Source of the DNA: Phoronis pallida
Taxonomy: Eukaryota; Phoronida; Phoronidae
Assembly (NCBI GenBank): GCA_028565715.1
Contig: JAOXYC010191023.1
Location: forward strand, 1 to 12,195
Length of the DNA stretch: 12,195 bases
Direction: 5' to 3'
Every line of letters starts with the position of its first letter. The first letter of the stretch is position 1. Shown here in pieces: positions 1 through 7,621 of this stretch. A model generated the notes under the pieces. It had not been told where the DNA came from, did no database searches, and worked only from the letters and a program-made list of their open reading frames with translations. Both the position numbers and the translations under genes were made by a program.

Positions 1-707
1 AAAAAAATTAAGATGTGCCCACTGGTAATTTTTTTATAATCATTTAAAAAGTCAAAATGTCCCGTCCATTACCAAATAAATACTGTGGAATGCACCATGA
101 TGAACCATGTGAATTTAATGGTCTCAGTTTGTATGTCATCAAATGATGATTATTAAAGATACTGTCTCCTTGTTGGATCCGATCTGGCTTCAAAATTCAA
201 ATCAACTAGAAAGTTTGTGTATGAGTCCTTTGATGAACATGACTAACTTGCATCTGAGTAAAAACATTTAAAAAATCTGTAAGGGGCTATTTGAGAGCTT
301 TTTATCCAAAAAAGTCAAACCCGGGCTTAAGCAAGGGTTTGATATGGATACAAAAAGCTCCCAAAAGCCCTGTTACAGATTTTTTGAACATTTTTACTTA
401 AGATGCAAGTTAGTTTGTCATCAAAGGACTCATACACGGAATTTCTAGTTGATTTTAATTTTGACGCCAGATCGGGACCAATGAGGAGACGGTATGTTTA
501 AGATATTTGACCAAAACATCACAATGCTCAATTATTTCATAATATTTGATATTTTTCTAGAAGTTTAAGTATACTTTTGTAATATATTGTGCAGAGCTTG
601 TGTGATTTTGTTAAAAAAAAACGGGAAAAACTTTCAATTGTAAAAACGCAGCCAATATTTATCAAACTTCATGAGATATAAACCTTATATCCCCCTTTTA
701 TTTGCAG
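1..707 (+). other. AMD1 intron (partial), mostly a foldback MITE
   Basis: This is non-coding sequence upstream of the acceptor at 707, with a weak T-rich tract (CCCCCTTTTATTTGCAG) before the exon. It contains the palindromic element at about 150-503. I see no coding exon in the rest; the earlier AMD1 exons are outside the window. Confidence 0.8.
150..503. mobile_element. foldback MITE, family 1, copy 1
   Basis: This is a long imperfect palindrome centred on CTTAAG at 326-331. Left-arm blocks such as GATCTGGCTTCAAAATT, AATCAACTAGAAA, GTGTATGAGTCCTTTGATGA, ACTAACTTGCATCT and AAAAAATCTGTAA recur as reverse complements in the right arm at mirrored spacing. A second copy lies at 8130-8452. It has no coding capacity. 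A non-autonomous DNA transposon (hairpin MITE) is inferred; the exact ends and target duplication are not clear. Confidence 0.8.
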
Positions 708-800
708 ACGTCTGGCATTAGCTCTCTACTACCGGAGATGATAATTGATGACTTCCTGTTTGATCCATGTGGATACTCCATGAATGCCATTCTTCCTGAT
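708..800 (+). CDS. AMD1: AMD1 exon with catalytic Cys/Ser motif
   Basis: This exon has 31 codons, preceded by the acceptor TTTGCAG and followed by the donor GTAAGT. It encodes the segment with FDPCGYSMN, which carries the equivalents of human Phe223 (substrate stacking), Cys226 and Ser229 (proton donor/acceptor in processing and catalysis). It starts and ends in phase 0. A foldback element begins only about 11 bp inside the following intron. Confidence 0.94.
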
Positions 801-2310
801 GTAAGTATTCACACACCTAGCGCGAATGTTGCAATGCTGAAGCAAAGTTAAAGCTTCAAATTTCATGTAGACTCAATAGAGGCGCTATAACAATGAAAAA
901 TGCGTCACTTTGCATGCGCACTGATGAAAAGTTGAGCTGCAATCGTGATGGTTCCCGGCACACCTAGCGCGAATGTTGCTCAGCGTAAAACGAGATCAAA
1001 CATGATTAAAGTTCATCGCAAATGTTGCTGAAGAAGACCCCCGCACACCTAGCAACATTCGCGCAGCTCGAATGTTGCGCAACATTCGCGCTAGGTGTGC
1101 AGGGGGCTTTAGAAGTAAGTTCAGCATGCTTTTCTTGGCCTTCGTTAGACTTGAAAGCATTACAGTTCTCTTTGCAATGATATCAAGAACATAGTTTATA
1201 TTATGTATTAAAATGATTGTAGAATTCTGCACTTTATTTTATATTGGTTGTTAATTATCATGAACGTTTCATTACAGGGCCACTACTTGACAATCCACAT
1301 AACACCTGAACCAGAATTCTCCTATGTCAGCTTTGAAACAAATGCACCCCAGGTAACTTGCCCTTTTATTGAAATTGTATGTTCATTCTAAAAGAGAGCG
1401 AAGTCGTATGCTGAGCTGCCAAGTCTCTTGGTATCCTCTTGGCCAGTTTTGGGTGCCCCTTAGGCTCCCGGTTTCAGGAACAATGGAAGTAGGCTAGTGC
1501 CAAAAGAAACTCCTTACTGTTCCAGTTTTAGGACTTGATCTTTTGGCAGGTCTGGGTAAGCAAGATCTAAAGTGCGTTTCGCTTTAAGAAAAGCTTACAT
1601 TTATTGTAAGTAGTCACTTTGAGATTCGTAAGCTTGAATTTTAGTCCGGTGTTTAAGTGTAATGTCCACTAATATCTAGATTTTTTAAATCCTCATCTTA
1701 AAAAATGTTATTAAAATATTCTTAATGCGTATTTTCCAGGCCTCCTATCAAGGCTTGTTACTGGACCTCTTGAAGATCTTTCAACCAGGAGGCTTTTTGA
1801 TGACTGTCTTTGCCAACAAGGTTAGTATAATCTCATAACAAACACCTTCAAGTTAAATTAATGTATGCTTTTACTGACTGAACGCGATAAATTCCAAAAG
1901 ACAGCACCCTTTTCTCTTGCAAGGAGACCTGGGTTTGATTACAAATTTTTCTGTCTTTTGAAATTTATCACCTTTATGAGGAAAGTATATTAGTTTTATT
2001 CATATTTCTGAAAACAGTTGAGCTACAAGCTTGTGAAAGAGGCCCTTCTTTGAATGTAAAATAACATGCTTTATATGTCTGATTTTTATCTTTAATATTC
2101 ATTTCTCAACAGACTTGTTGTCGTAAAAAAATAATATGACAGTTTTGGTATTTCTTTTTTCTCATTTTCCAGTTGTCGGTGGCTAAAGCCTCTCATGAAG
2201 AGATTAAGGAGTATAACCAACTTGAAGGCTTCATGCGTCTTGATCACCAGTACTGTCAGTTCAAGAACTATGAACTGTCCTATCTTCATTTTGTCAAGTC
2301 ACCATCATGA
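708..2310 (+). CDS. AMD1: S-adenosylmethionine decarboxylase proenzyme, C-terminal part (four exons)
   Basis: This is a partial gene; upstream exons lie left of the window. The exons are 708-800, 1278-1352, 1740-1820 and 2173-2310, all in phase 0, with GT donors and AG acceptors at every internal junction. They give 128 codons plus TGA. The enzyme decarboxylates S-adenosylmethionine in the cytosol to supply aminopropyl groups for spermidine and spermine. The visible sequence contains FDPCGYSMN, matching the region of human Phe223, Cys226 and Ser229, and [18 protein letters not shown], matching His243 and Glu247. Spacing between the Ser and the His equals that of human AMD1 without gaps. The pyruvoyl-forming serine (human Ser68) lies in the missing 5' exons. 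The protein ends FVKSPS, close to where family members normally stop, so the TGA is probably the main terminator. The frame then stays open well beyond it (see the tail entry). Identification is based on recognised family motifs and is very secure. Confidence 0.96.
812..1100. mobile_element. short TIR element with a triplicated 21-bp terminal module (MITE)
   Basis: A 21-bp module beginning CACACCTAGCGCGAATG occurs directly at 812-832 and 959-979, and inverted at 1080-1100. This gives 289 bp with inverted termini. The right end has a nested hairpin: GCACACCTAG (1043-1052) pairs with CTAGGTGTGC (1091-1100), and inside it GCAACATTCG (1052-1061) pairs with CGAATGTTGC (1069-1078). The element lies within the AMD1 intron, starting about 11 bp after a splice donor. 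It has no coding capacity. Confidence 0.75.
1278..1352 (+). CDS. AMD1: AMD1 exon with His/Glu active-site strand
   Basis: This exon has 25 codons in phase 0, with acceptor ATTACAG and donor GTAACT. It encodes [20 protein letters not shown], the most conserved stretch of the family, with equivalents of human His243 (needed for proenzyme self-processing) and Glu247 (substrate ribose). Confidence 0.95.
1740..1820 (+). CDS. AMD1: AMD1 exon, beta-sandwich core
   Basis: This exon has 27 codons in phase 0, with acceptor TTTTCCAG and donor GTTAGT. It encodes a helix-strand segment ([19 protein letters not shown]) that aligns with the human VVEVFKPGKFVTTLF region. Confidence 0.92.
1886..1969. repeat. 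small inverted-repeat element with a B-box-like core
   Basis: A 19-bp arm (1886-1904, starting GATAAATTCC) is mirrored at 1951-1969 with a single mismatch, across a 46-nt loop. The loop contains GGTTTGATTAC at 1932-1942 after GGAGACCT, which resembles a tRNA B box (GGTTCGANTCC) but is imperfect. It lies in the last AMD1 intron. A decayed tRNA-derived SINE piece or a small MITE are both possible. Confidence 0.5.
2173..2310 (+). CDS. AMD1: AMD1 terminal coding exon
   Basis: This exon has 45 codons and a TGA stop at 2308-2310, with acceptor TTTTCCAG. It encodes the family's last conserved motif ([20 protein letters not shown], like human [20 protein letters not shown]) and ends FVKSPS. The stop is followed by A (TGA AAA TTA), which is not the best-known leaky context (TGA C). 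The reading frame nevertheless continues for 206 codons. Confidence 0.93.
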   Translation: MSVAKASHEEIKEYNQLEGFMRLDHQYCQFKNYELSYLHFVKSPS

Positions 2311-2931
2311 AAATTAACTTACCAGTTGGGAGATCAACTCTCAACTGATAGCCAATCAAGAGGCTGGAATTTAAGGTTCAGAGGTCAACTGAACCAATTA
2401 AAATGCTTGATTATAAGGTCGGTTGGTCATTCGTTGTCTGGTAACCAATCGACTGATTCCTTGGTAACAAATCTGGTGTGTGTTAATTATGGAGATTTTA
2501 ACTTTTGTTTTGATTATTTTACTTCTTGGTTTTTGTTGGATTGTTACATTAACATTTGTTGTGTTTTGTTGTTGATTAACAATTATTGCTGTGAAAATTG
2601 GATAAGGCATGCAAATAATAGTCAAACATTTCAGTGCAGCACATTTTATCCACATTTATCATTAGTTAACTTCCATGGTGATACTAAAAACAATGATACC
2701 AGTGATTTAAGGCTTCCTGGATCATTTTCCACCACCGTTACCTGTTCTAACTGTATGAGACTGAAAAGTAATTTTAAACATCACCAATTTTCTTCTGGTT
2801 TTCAGTTTGATTCTGTTGTTTTCTATGCAATATTTGTGCAACATAGTGAGTTGCTTAAGTGGAGTTCAGTTAAAAGCAGACATAAAGTTTGGAGACTTGA
2901 GTGCTATGTCTGTGCACAGAAGTTTAGATAA
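2311..2931 (+). CDS. in-frame open tail after the AMD1 stop (candidate readthrough extension)
   Basis: Immediately after the AMD1 TGA, the same frame runs 206 codons without a stop and ends at TAA 2929-2931. The region is clearly T-rich, so stops would be expected roughly every 16-20 codons by chance. The predicted tail has no ATG at its start, so it is not an independent conventional ORF. A hydrophobic, Cys-rich stretch occupies about tail residues 65-91 (FLLDCYINICCVLLLINNYCC). There are 13 cysteines overall, and the end is basic and aromatic (KSRHKVWRLECYVCAQKFR). I recognise no domain. Established knowledge: vertebrate AMD1 mRNA has been reported to be read through into an in-frame 3' tail whose end stalls ribosomes. 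That this tail is a counterpart is my inference. Alternatives are a chance ORF in the 3' UTR, an alternative terminal exon (AG at 2324-2325 precedes codon 2326 in phase 0), or a recently acquired stop. Confidence 0.5.
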   Translation, partial: KLTYQLGDQLSTDSQSRGWNLRFRGQLNQLKCLIIRSVGHSLSGNQSTDSLVTNLVCVNYGDFNFCFDYFTSWFLLDCYINICCVLLLINNYCCENWIRHANNSQTFQCSTFYPHLSLVNFHGDTKNNDTSDLRLPGSFSTTVTCSNCMRLKSNFKHHQFSSGFQFDSVVFYAIFVQHSELLKWSSVKSRHKVWRLECYVCAQKFR

Positions 2932-4342
2932 TGTTGTATTCATGATCATGATGAATTCTGTTTTATAACCTATTGTCTTTCCAGCCTAAGTATGGATTAA
3001 TGTTAACTTTGTAATTATGGCAATCACTTTTGACTGAACTGCATTTTTCATAGTATTCTATTTTAAAACTAGTTGCAAAAAATTATACAGTACATTTTTG
3101 TCCGTTTTTCTACAAAAAAAAAACATTTTCTTTTTAAAAACATTTTAATTTAAAAATGCAATAATGTTGAAAGTTTGCTAAAAGATGTTTGTTCAAAATC
3201 ATGGCTCACAACTATTCTAATTTAAGGATAACTTTTTTTTCTTAATGAATTAATTTATATTAATCATATAATAAATTTGTATAATTTAAGATGCTGGATT
3301 TCTTTGTTTCCAAACTAGAATATAAGGTAACCTGTCACCATTAGAAACACAAGTTAAATTGAAAATAAAAATGGCTGTTGAGAATTCAATTTTTTACTTT
3401 CAAGAATACAATTGAGCAAATTAATAAATATTTTAACGACTGAAAATTCGACCGAATCCAGGTATTCCATTTATCACCGATAAAAAGTGATTCTTACAAT
3501 GAATGAGATGTAATAACATGTTTTAGTGGATGAGAAATAAAAAGTTTTGACGACTTTCAAATTTCATAAGTTTCGTTGCCCTATTAAAGAGCAGATTTGA
3601 ACCCCATTTATCTTTCTAATTTTCATATTCATTTTGATTTCCTTCATAGCGGTGCCGTGGCTTTCAAACTACTATCAAGTGATTCAGAAAAAAGTCCCGA
3701 ACTTTGCAGTCTAATATCTCAAAACTGCTGAATTTTAACTCAAATGTTTGATGGCTTGCCCTTTTTTGGATTTTTAATGTGCGGGTCTGCATTTGTACCA
3801 TCTATTAATAACATTTTTATCCAAACATAGTCAAACTTCAAAGATCATTGAGATATGAAGTCTTAAAAAGCAGAACATTTTAGTCATACGCTATAAATCC
3901 ATGACATTGCAATGACAGTTGAAACGTATGGTATAAATTCTCGACCAAGAAAATTTAAAAGTGTTGTTGCCTTTTATTGGAATTTCCGTCATTATGCTAC
4001 TTTATCTAAATGAGTAAAAAAGGCTTCAGAAATTTTTATCATCACGTTTATTGGTTATGAAATATAACATAGATAAAAATTCAATATCAACCCGGCTCAG
4101 TATTTTACAGTCGTTTTAATAAATACACAGTATAATAATCATGATTAAATAATCAGGAGTCAGTAGAGCTCCATTGACAAAAATATAAGTATCTGACTCA
4201 ACAGAAATCGGAAATAATTCGCGAAATTCTAATGTGATAAATGTACATTGAAACCGTCCACCATTCTCTGGCAACCTAAAGTCATATTAAAATCAATTGG
4301 TTTGTGTCTACGGTTCAAATTAGAAACACAGGGTAAAACATC
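2932..4342. other. AMD1 3' UTR remainder and intergenic DNA
   Basis: This is AT-rich sequence with the candidate poly(A) signals at 3270-3541 and several T- or A-runs. I found no coding exon with family resemblance, tRNA or long inverted repeat in it. A short open stretch starting near 4248 runs into the foldback element and looks spurious. Confidence 0.6.
3270..3541 (+). promoter_or_regulatory. candidate polyadenylation signals for AMD1
   Basis: AATAAA hexamers occur at 3270-3275, 3364-3369 and 3536-3541. I saw none between the AMD1 stop and 3270. If used, they would give a 3' UTR of about 1.0-1.3 kb that includes the whole in-frame tail. In AT-rich DNA such hexamers also arise by chance, so which one is used is unknown. 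Confidence 0.35.
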
Positions 4343-5068
4343 ATTAAGGTTACGTGGGAGGCTAATTGGCAATACTCTTACCTTTTCAAATATCTATGAA
4401 ACTAAACATTTTAAGCCCTTGAAGGTATATATTTTCTGAAATATAACATCCTAAGCAATACATTTAGAGTAACAATTAGTTTCTGACATTCATGTGGTCA
4501 CGTGACTTGGCGTTTCAAATCAAAAAAAAAAAATTTTCGAAAAAAAACGACTTCGGTACACGTTACTCAAAAAAAGGGAACCGAATTATTAACTATTTAA
4601 CAATTCTGACAGTAAATTCTATTTGTAAAAGTGCCGTTTTTCTTGTTTTGATAAAAGAATAGGATCTTACTCTAACAGAGCGTCAAAAATAAAGAGTAGC
4701 GAAATTTTGAGAAAAATCCGCTCCGTTAAAATAATACAAAATAACTTATCAAAACAAGAAAAATGGCACTTTTTACAAATAAAATTTACTGTTAGAATTG
4801 CTAAATAGTGAATAAATCGGTTTTCTAGTTTTTGAGTAATGTGTACCGAAGTTAATTTTTTTCGAAAAAACACGTGATACTGATATTTCACGATTAGTCA
4901 CGTGCTCAACGAATGCTAAACACTAATATTTGCCCACAAAGTATTGTTGGGTACACTCCCTTTCCGAAAATGTATACTTTCGCAGTCTGGAAATAATTGG
5001 TTTCCTAATAATTCTAAAAGAAAGACAATTCAAGGGAATCTCTAAATAGCCTCCCACGTAACCTTAAT
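4343..5068. mobile_element. 726-bp long foldback element with TTAA ends
   Basis: Perfect 22-bp inverted termini lie at 4343-4364 (ATTAAGGTTACGTGGG...) and 5047-5068. Most of the element is a long imperfect palindrome. CACGTGAC near 4499-4506 mirrors GTCACGTG at 4897-4904, and the block at 4628-4655 (GTGCCGTTTTTCTTGTTTTG) mirrors 4746-4773. The unpaired centre is about 4660-4740. TTAA is present at both ends (4344-4347, 5064-5067), which would suit a TTAA-targeting (piggyBac-like) non-autonomous element; this is inference. No transposase is encoded. It lies about 245 bp beyond the stop of the Kv gene. Confidence 0.82.
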
Positions 5069-5312
5069 CAATTTTCTTTAACGGCACTTTCATGAACAGT
5101 TTTCCTGTCTCAGTAGAGTTCAGTCCAAAAATGTAATGACAACTGCACTGTACCCTTATAATATTGTCAGGCTGGAAAATAAAAGAAGTTAGTAATTTGT
5201 TAACGCGGGACCAAAACCACAGATACTTTTTGTTATCCGACGATTCCTTTGTCAACTGAGGTTTCAACAACCCATTTTCACGTAACACCATGGAAGATTG
5301 CCTTGCAGTCAC
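5064..5312 (-). other. in-frame open stretch after the Kv stop codon
   Basis: After TGA 5315-5313 the channel frame stays open for 82 more codons, to a TAA at 5066-5064. That TAA lies inside the TTAA at the right end of the foldback element. The predicted residues show no motif. At this length chance is a fair explanation, so it is most likely 3' UTR. Confidence 0.25.
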
Positions 5313-6224
5313 TCAAGCCATATCCTCTGCAGTTTTCTCATTGCCATTTGCTTCGAGGCTATCGTTGTGCTCATTTGAAAGAAGTGTTAGTTCTTCCGCG
5401 TTTCTTGCGCCGCTTTTAACGCTAACGGAAACCAGTACCAGCTTGCGACTCTCCAACTTTCTGGCATACTTCAGGAAGACACTGAAGTTACTGCTTATGA
5501 TACCGATAACCCACGCCAGCATGATAAGACCACTGAACGCGCAAATTCCCGCGCAAACCTTGCCGAAGTTCGTCGTTGGGATCATGTCACCATAGCCAAC
5601 AGTTGTCATGGTGACAAGAGACCAAAACATACTGTAGAAGATACTGAAGAAACCTTCGTCAAAGTCGCTCCCTGGCTGCTTAAACTCGCACAGCAGAACG
5701 ATACAGGCAAAGAAGAGACAAACGAATGTGTAAATGAAAAGGAAGAGAAACATTTCGCTCACACTTGACTTGAAGGTCAAATATAAGATCTTGACATCAC
5801 GGAAATGGCGGAAAGGTTTCGCCAAACGGAAGATCAGAAGCAACTGCCCAGTAGAAATGAACAACAAAATGAGATAACCATCAGCACCCAACTCCATGTA
5901 AAAGACCACGGCACCAATCACCAAGAAGGGAATAATAATCAGGTCAAGAAGGTTGAATGGAGCCAACAAGAAATCCTTTTTGGAAAATGGACACGTGATT
6001 AGCCTGATGAGGTAATCGATGACGATGTAGACGGCGGCCACAATGTAGAGGATCTTGAGAATAACGGTATCGTACTCAGCCAGCTCATCGAGGTAGTAGC
6101 CTTCGGGTAGCGTACGGTTGCCATGGTTTCTAGCGTGTTGCCAGGATACCACTGTCATGGTAACGTTCACCAGTACGGACGCGATGACCACGAGGGTTGC
6201 CAGGAAGTGGATGATGGCAGGTAT
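5313..6224 (-). CDS. Kv channel exon 2: S1-S6 transmembrane core and C-terminus
   Basis: This exon has 303 codons after the acceptor TTTCTTTACAG, beginning IPAIIHFLATLVV. It contains all six membrane segments. S2 keeps an acidic residue (Asp215, Glu in most Kv) followed by Arg219. Where most Kv channels have the aromatic charge-transfer residue, S2 appears to have an aliphatic one. S3 has NLLDLIIIP with Asp239. The filter is TVGYGD. The S4-S5 linker and S5 align without gaps from RHF onward to family members. The cytosolic end is short and shows no recognised PDZ ligand (it ends EDMA). Confidence 0.93.
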   Translation of the reverse strand: MPAIIHFLATLVVIASVLVNVTMTVVSWQHARNHGNRTLPEGYYLDELAEYDTVILKILYIVAAVYIVIDYLIRLITCPFSKKDFLLAPFNLLDLIIIPFLVIGAVVFYMELGADGYLILLFISTGQLLLIFRLAKPFRHFRDVKILYLTFKSSVSEMFLFLFIYTFVCLFFACIVLLCEFKQPGSDFDEGFFSIFYSMFWSLVTMTTVGYGDMIPTTNFGKVCAGICAFSGLIMLAWVIGIISSNFSVFLKYARKLESRKLVLVSVSVKSGARNAEELTLLSNEHNDSLEANGNEKTAEDMA

Positions 6225-7621
6225 CTGTAAAGAAAAATGTATTTTTAATCACCGAGGACTTGATTGGTTATGTGCTTTATGCCTCACTGGGTCTGTGACT
6301 GAGACATTAGGCAATTATGGAAACCAATGACATAAATTACTAATTCCGAAACGCCACCAATCCCCCCCGGACGGAGTTTTTACGTGGGGCCTAAACTCAA
6401 GACCTTATTGATATTTTTATTATTTCCCTTTTCCAGATAATGCGCAAAACATTGAGAGAACATAGACGTGACTTTTTGGAATAGGCAATATCTGGCAAGT
6501 GATAATAATAATCCAGTGATGAAAAAGCATGGTTTTATTCATAGATTACCATAATTAATTAATTGTTACCATTAACCATGAAAGAGAAGTACATGTACAT
6601 TTATTTTTCTCGCCATTCGAAAGGAGTGTTCCCGTATGCGTAAATCAGAGTGCTATGTTAGAGCCCCCGAGGCGATTGGGGTCCAGGCATTCGTGGTTTT
6701 GATCGCAGTATAAGCAGCTCACAAATCGTAAAGATTTGTTATTATAGAGTCGATTATTACTTCAGCCCTGCCCACTCAGTTGTCCCCACTGATACGTGTA
6801 CTTTTCTCTTTACTATTCATTCGAAACTTAATGAGTTGCTTGCGGGAGACTGGCATGCATACCCCGGGCATTTGCTTGCGTGATACACGTTATCTGTATG
6901 AAGCTATGTAATGAGCATCTAGTGTACTTTAGGAAAATAAGCTGATTTGTTCCCGGGGATTTGTTATTGGGTAATCTGACAATTTTCTCCCAGCATCTTG
7001 TAGGAAAAATCCTGGGATGCCTTTATTTATACAACTTCACTTTTTTGTAAACGCGCAGTAGACTTAAAAAAACCAGGATGTTATTATAAAAATGTTTACA
7101 AAAAGGTTGATGCGCCGTGTTTTTGTGCATCATAGTGGCCACCACGCCTCTTTTTTGATTCATCCAACTTTAAATTGAAAATTTACCTTCGCTCCTACCG
7201 TGGACGAATAAGCGTTCTCAAAAAATCGGAACACCTTTGCTTTGCAGTCAGTCCCCATAGCGTTCTCTATCCCGGCAAGTTTGCCTGCATCGAAGTAGCT
7301 TTCATACTTGGCAATGTGTCCCCCAGTGAAAGTGTCTCGGCAGCAGATGGAGACATGGCGCGGGTTGATGCCCCAGTAATCCAACTCGTTCTTGAACGCG
7401 TGGCCGCAAGCAGACGATGGCATGTGCAGCTCACCAGTGCGGTAGAAATCGAGGATGTACGAGAACAGCTCGGCATTTCTATCAAAATGATATTCACGCC
7501 TGTTGTTGTGATGGGTGGGGTAGTCTATTTTTGCCAACCGTGTTCCCTCTTTGGATCTCAGTGTATCCACGGTGGTCGTGAAATGGGTCCCAGAAACAAT
7601 GAGTGTCACGTTCAACGTCAT
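5313..7621 (-). CDS. voltage-gated-type potassium channel alpha subunit, divergent (Kv; two exons)
   Basis: The exons are 7621-7187 (145 codons) and 6224-5313 (303 codons plus TGA), joined in phase 0 across a 962-bp intron, giving 448 residues. The order is T1 tetramerisation domain (about 5-95), linker, S1 (about 146-170), extracellular loop with an NRT glycosylation site at 181, S2 (196-219), S3 (235-256), S4 (263-284), S5 (303-324), pore helix and filter TMTTVGYGD (350-358), S6 (366-391) and a cytosolic tail of about 57 residues. T1 carries H-X5-C-X20-CC (His66, Cys72, Cys93, Cys94), the Zn site of Shab/Shaw/Shal-type channels that Shaker types lack. Unusual points: S4 keeps only Arg278, Lys281 and Arg284, with Ser269, Gln272 and Leu275 at the first three gating positions. 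S6 has VIG (384-386) in place of PVP. The gene looks intact. It may be a modulatory (silent) subunit or a channel with weak voltage sensing. The start ATG has A at -3 and an in-frame TAG lies 35 codons upstream, but a further 5' exon cannot be excluded. Confidence 0.92.
6225..7186 (-). other. Kv channel intron
   Basis: This 962-bp intron lies between the T1 exon and the membrane-domain exon, with donor GTAAAT and acceptor TTTCTTTACAG on the minus strand. Separation of T1 from S1 at this point fits the domain boundary. I see no conserved exon, RNA gene or long repeat inside it. Confidence 0.85.
7187..7621 (-). CDS. Kv channel exon 1: T1 tetramerisation domain
   Basis: This exon has 145 codons from ATG 7621 to AAG, followed by the donor GTAAAT (7186-7181). 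It holds the BTB/POZ-like T1 domain: VTLIVSGTHF (compare NVGGTRH of the family), the GTRLAKI strand, EYHFDRNAELFSYILDFYRT, and LHMPSSAC with the CC at 93-94. The exon ends FFENAYSSTVGAK, matching the family's F-E-x-P-Y-S-S-x-x-A-R/K just before S1. The open frame extends 35 codons upstream without ATG to a TAG at 7729-7727, which supports the chosen start. Confidence 0.92.

Noticed and set aside
2398-2655. Minus-strand open frame of 85 codons opposite the AMD1 tail
   Set aside because: It has no family resemblance and lies opposite the plus-strand frame, which has better support because it is continuous with AMD1.
2308-5315. Reassigned TGA (non-standard genetic code), since both genes have open frames past a TGA
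   Set aside because: The AMD1 product ends at the family's usual place at the TGA, metazoan nuclear genomes use the standard code, and the Kv extension is short enough to be chance.
5290-6330. Plus-strand open frames over the Kv membrane exon
   Set aside because: They are shadows of the channel exon in other frames.
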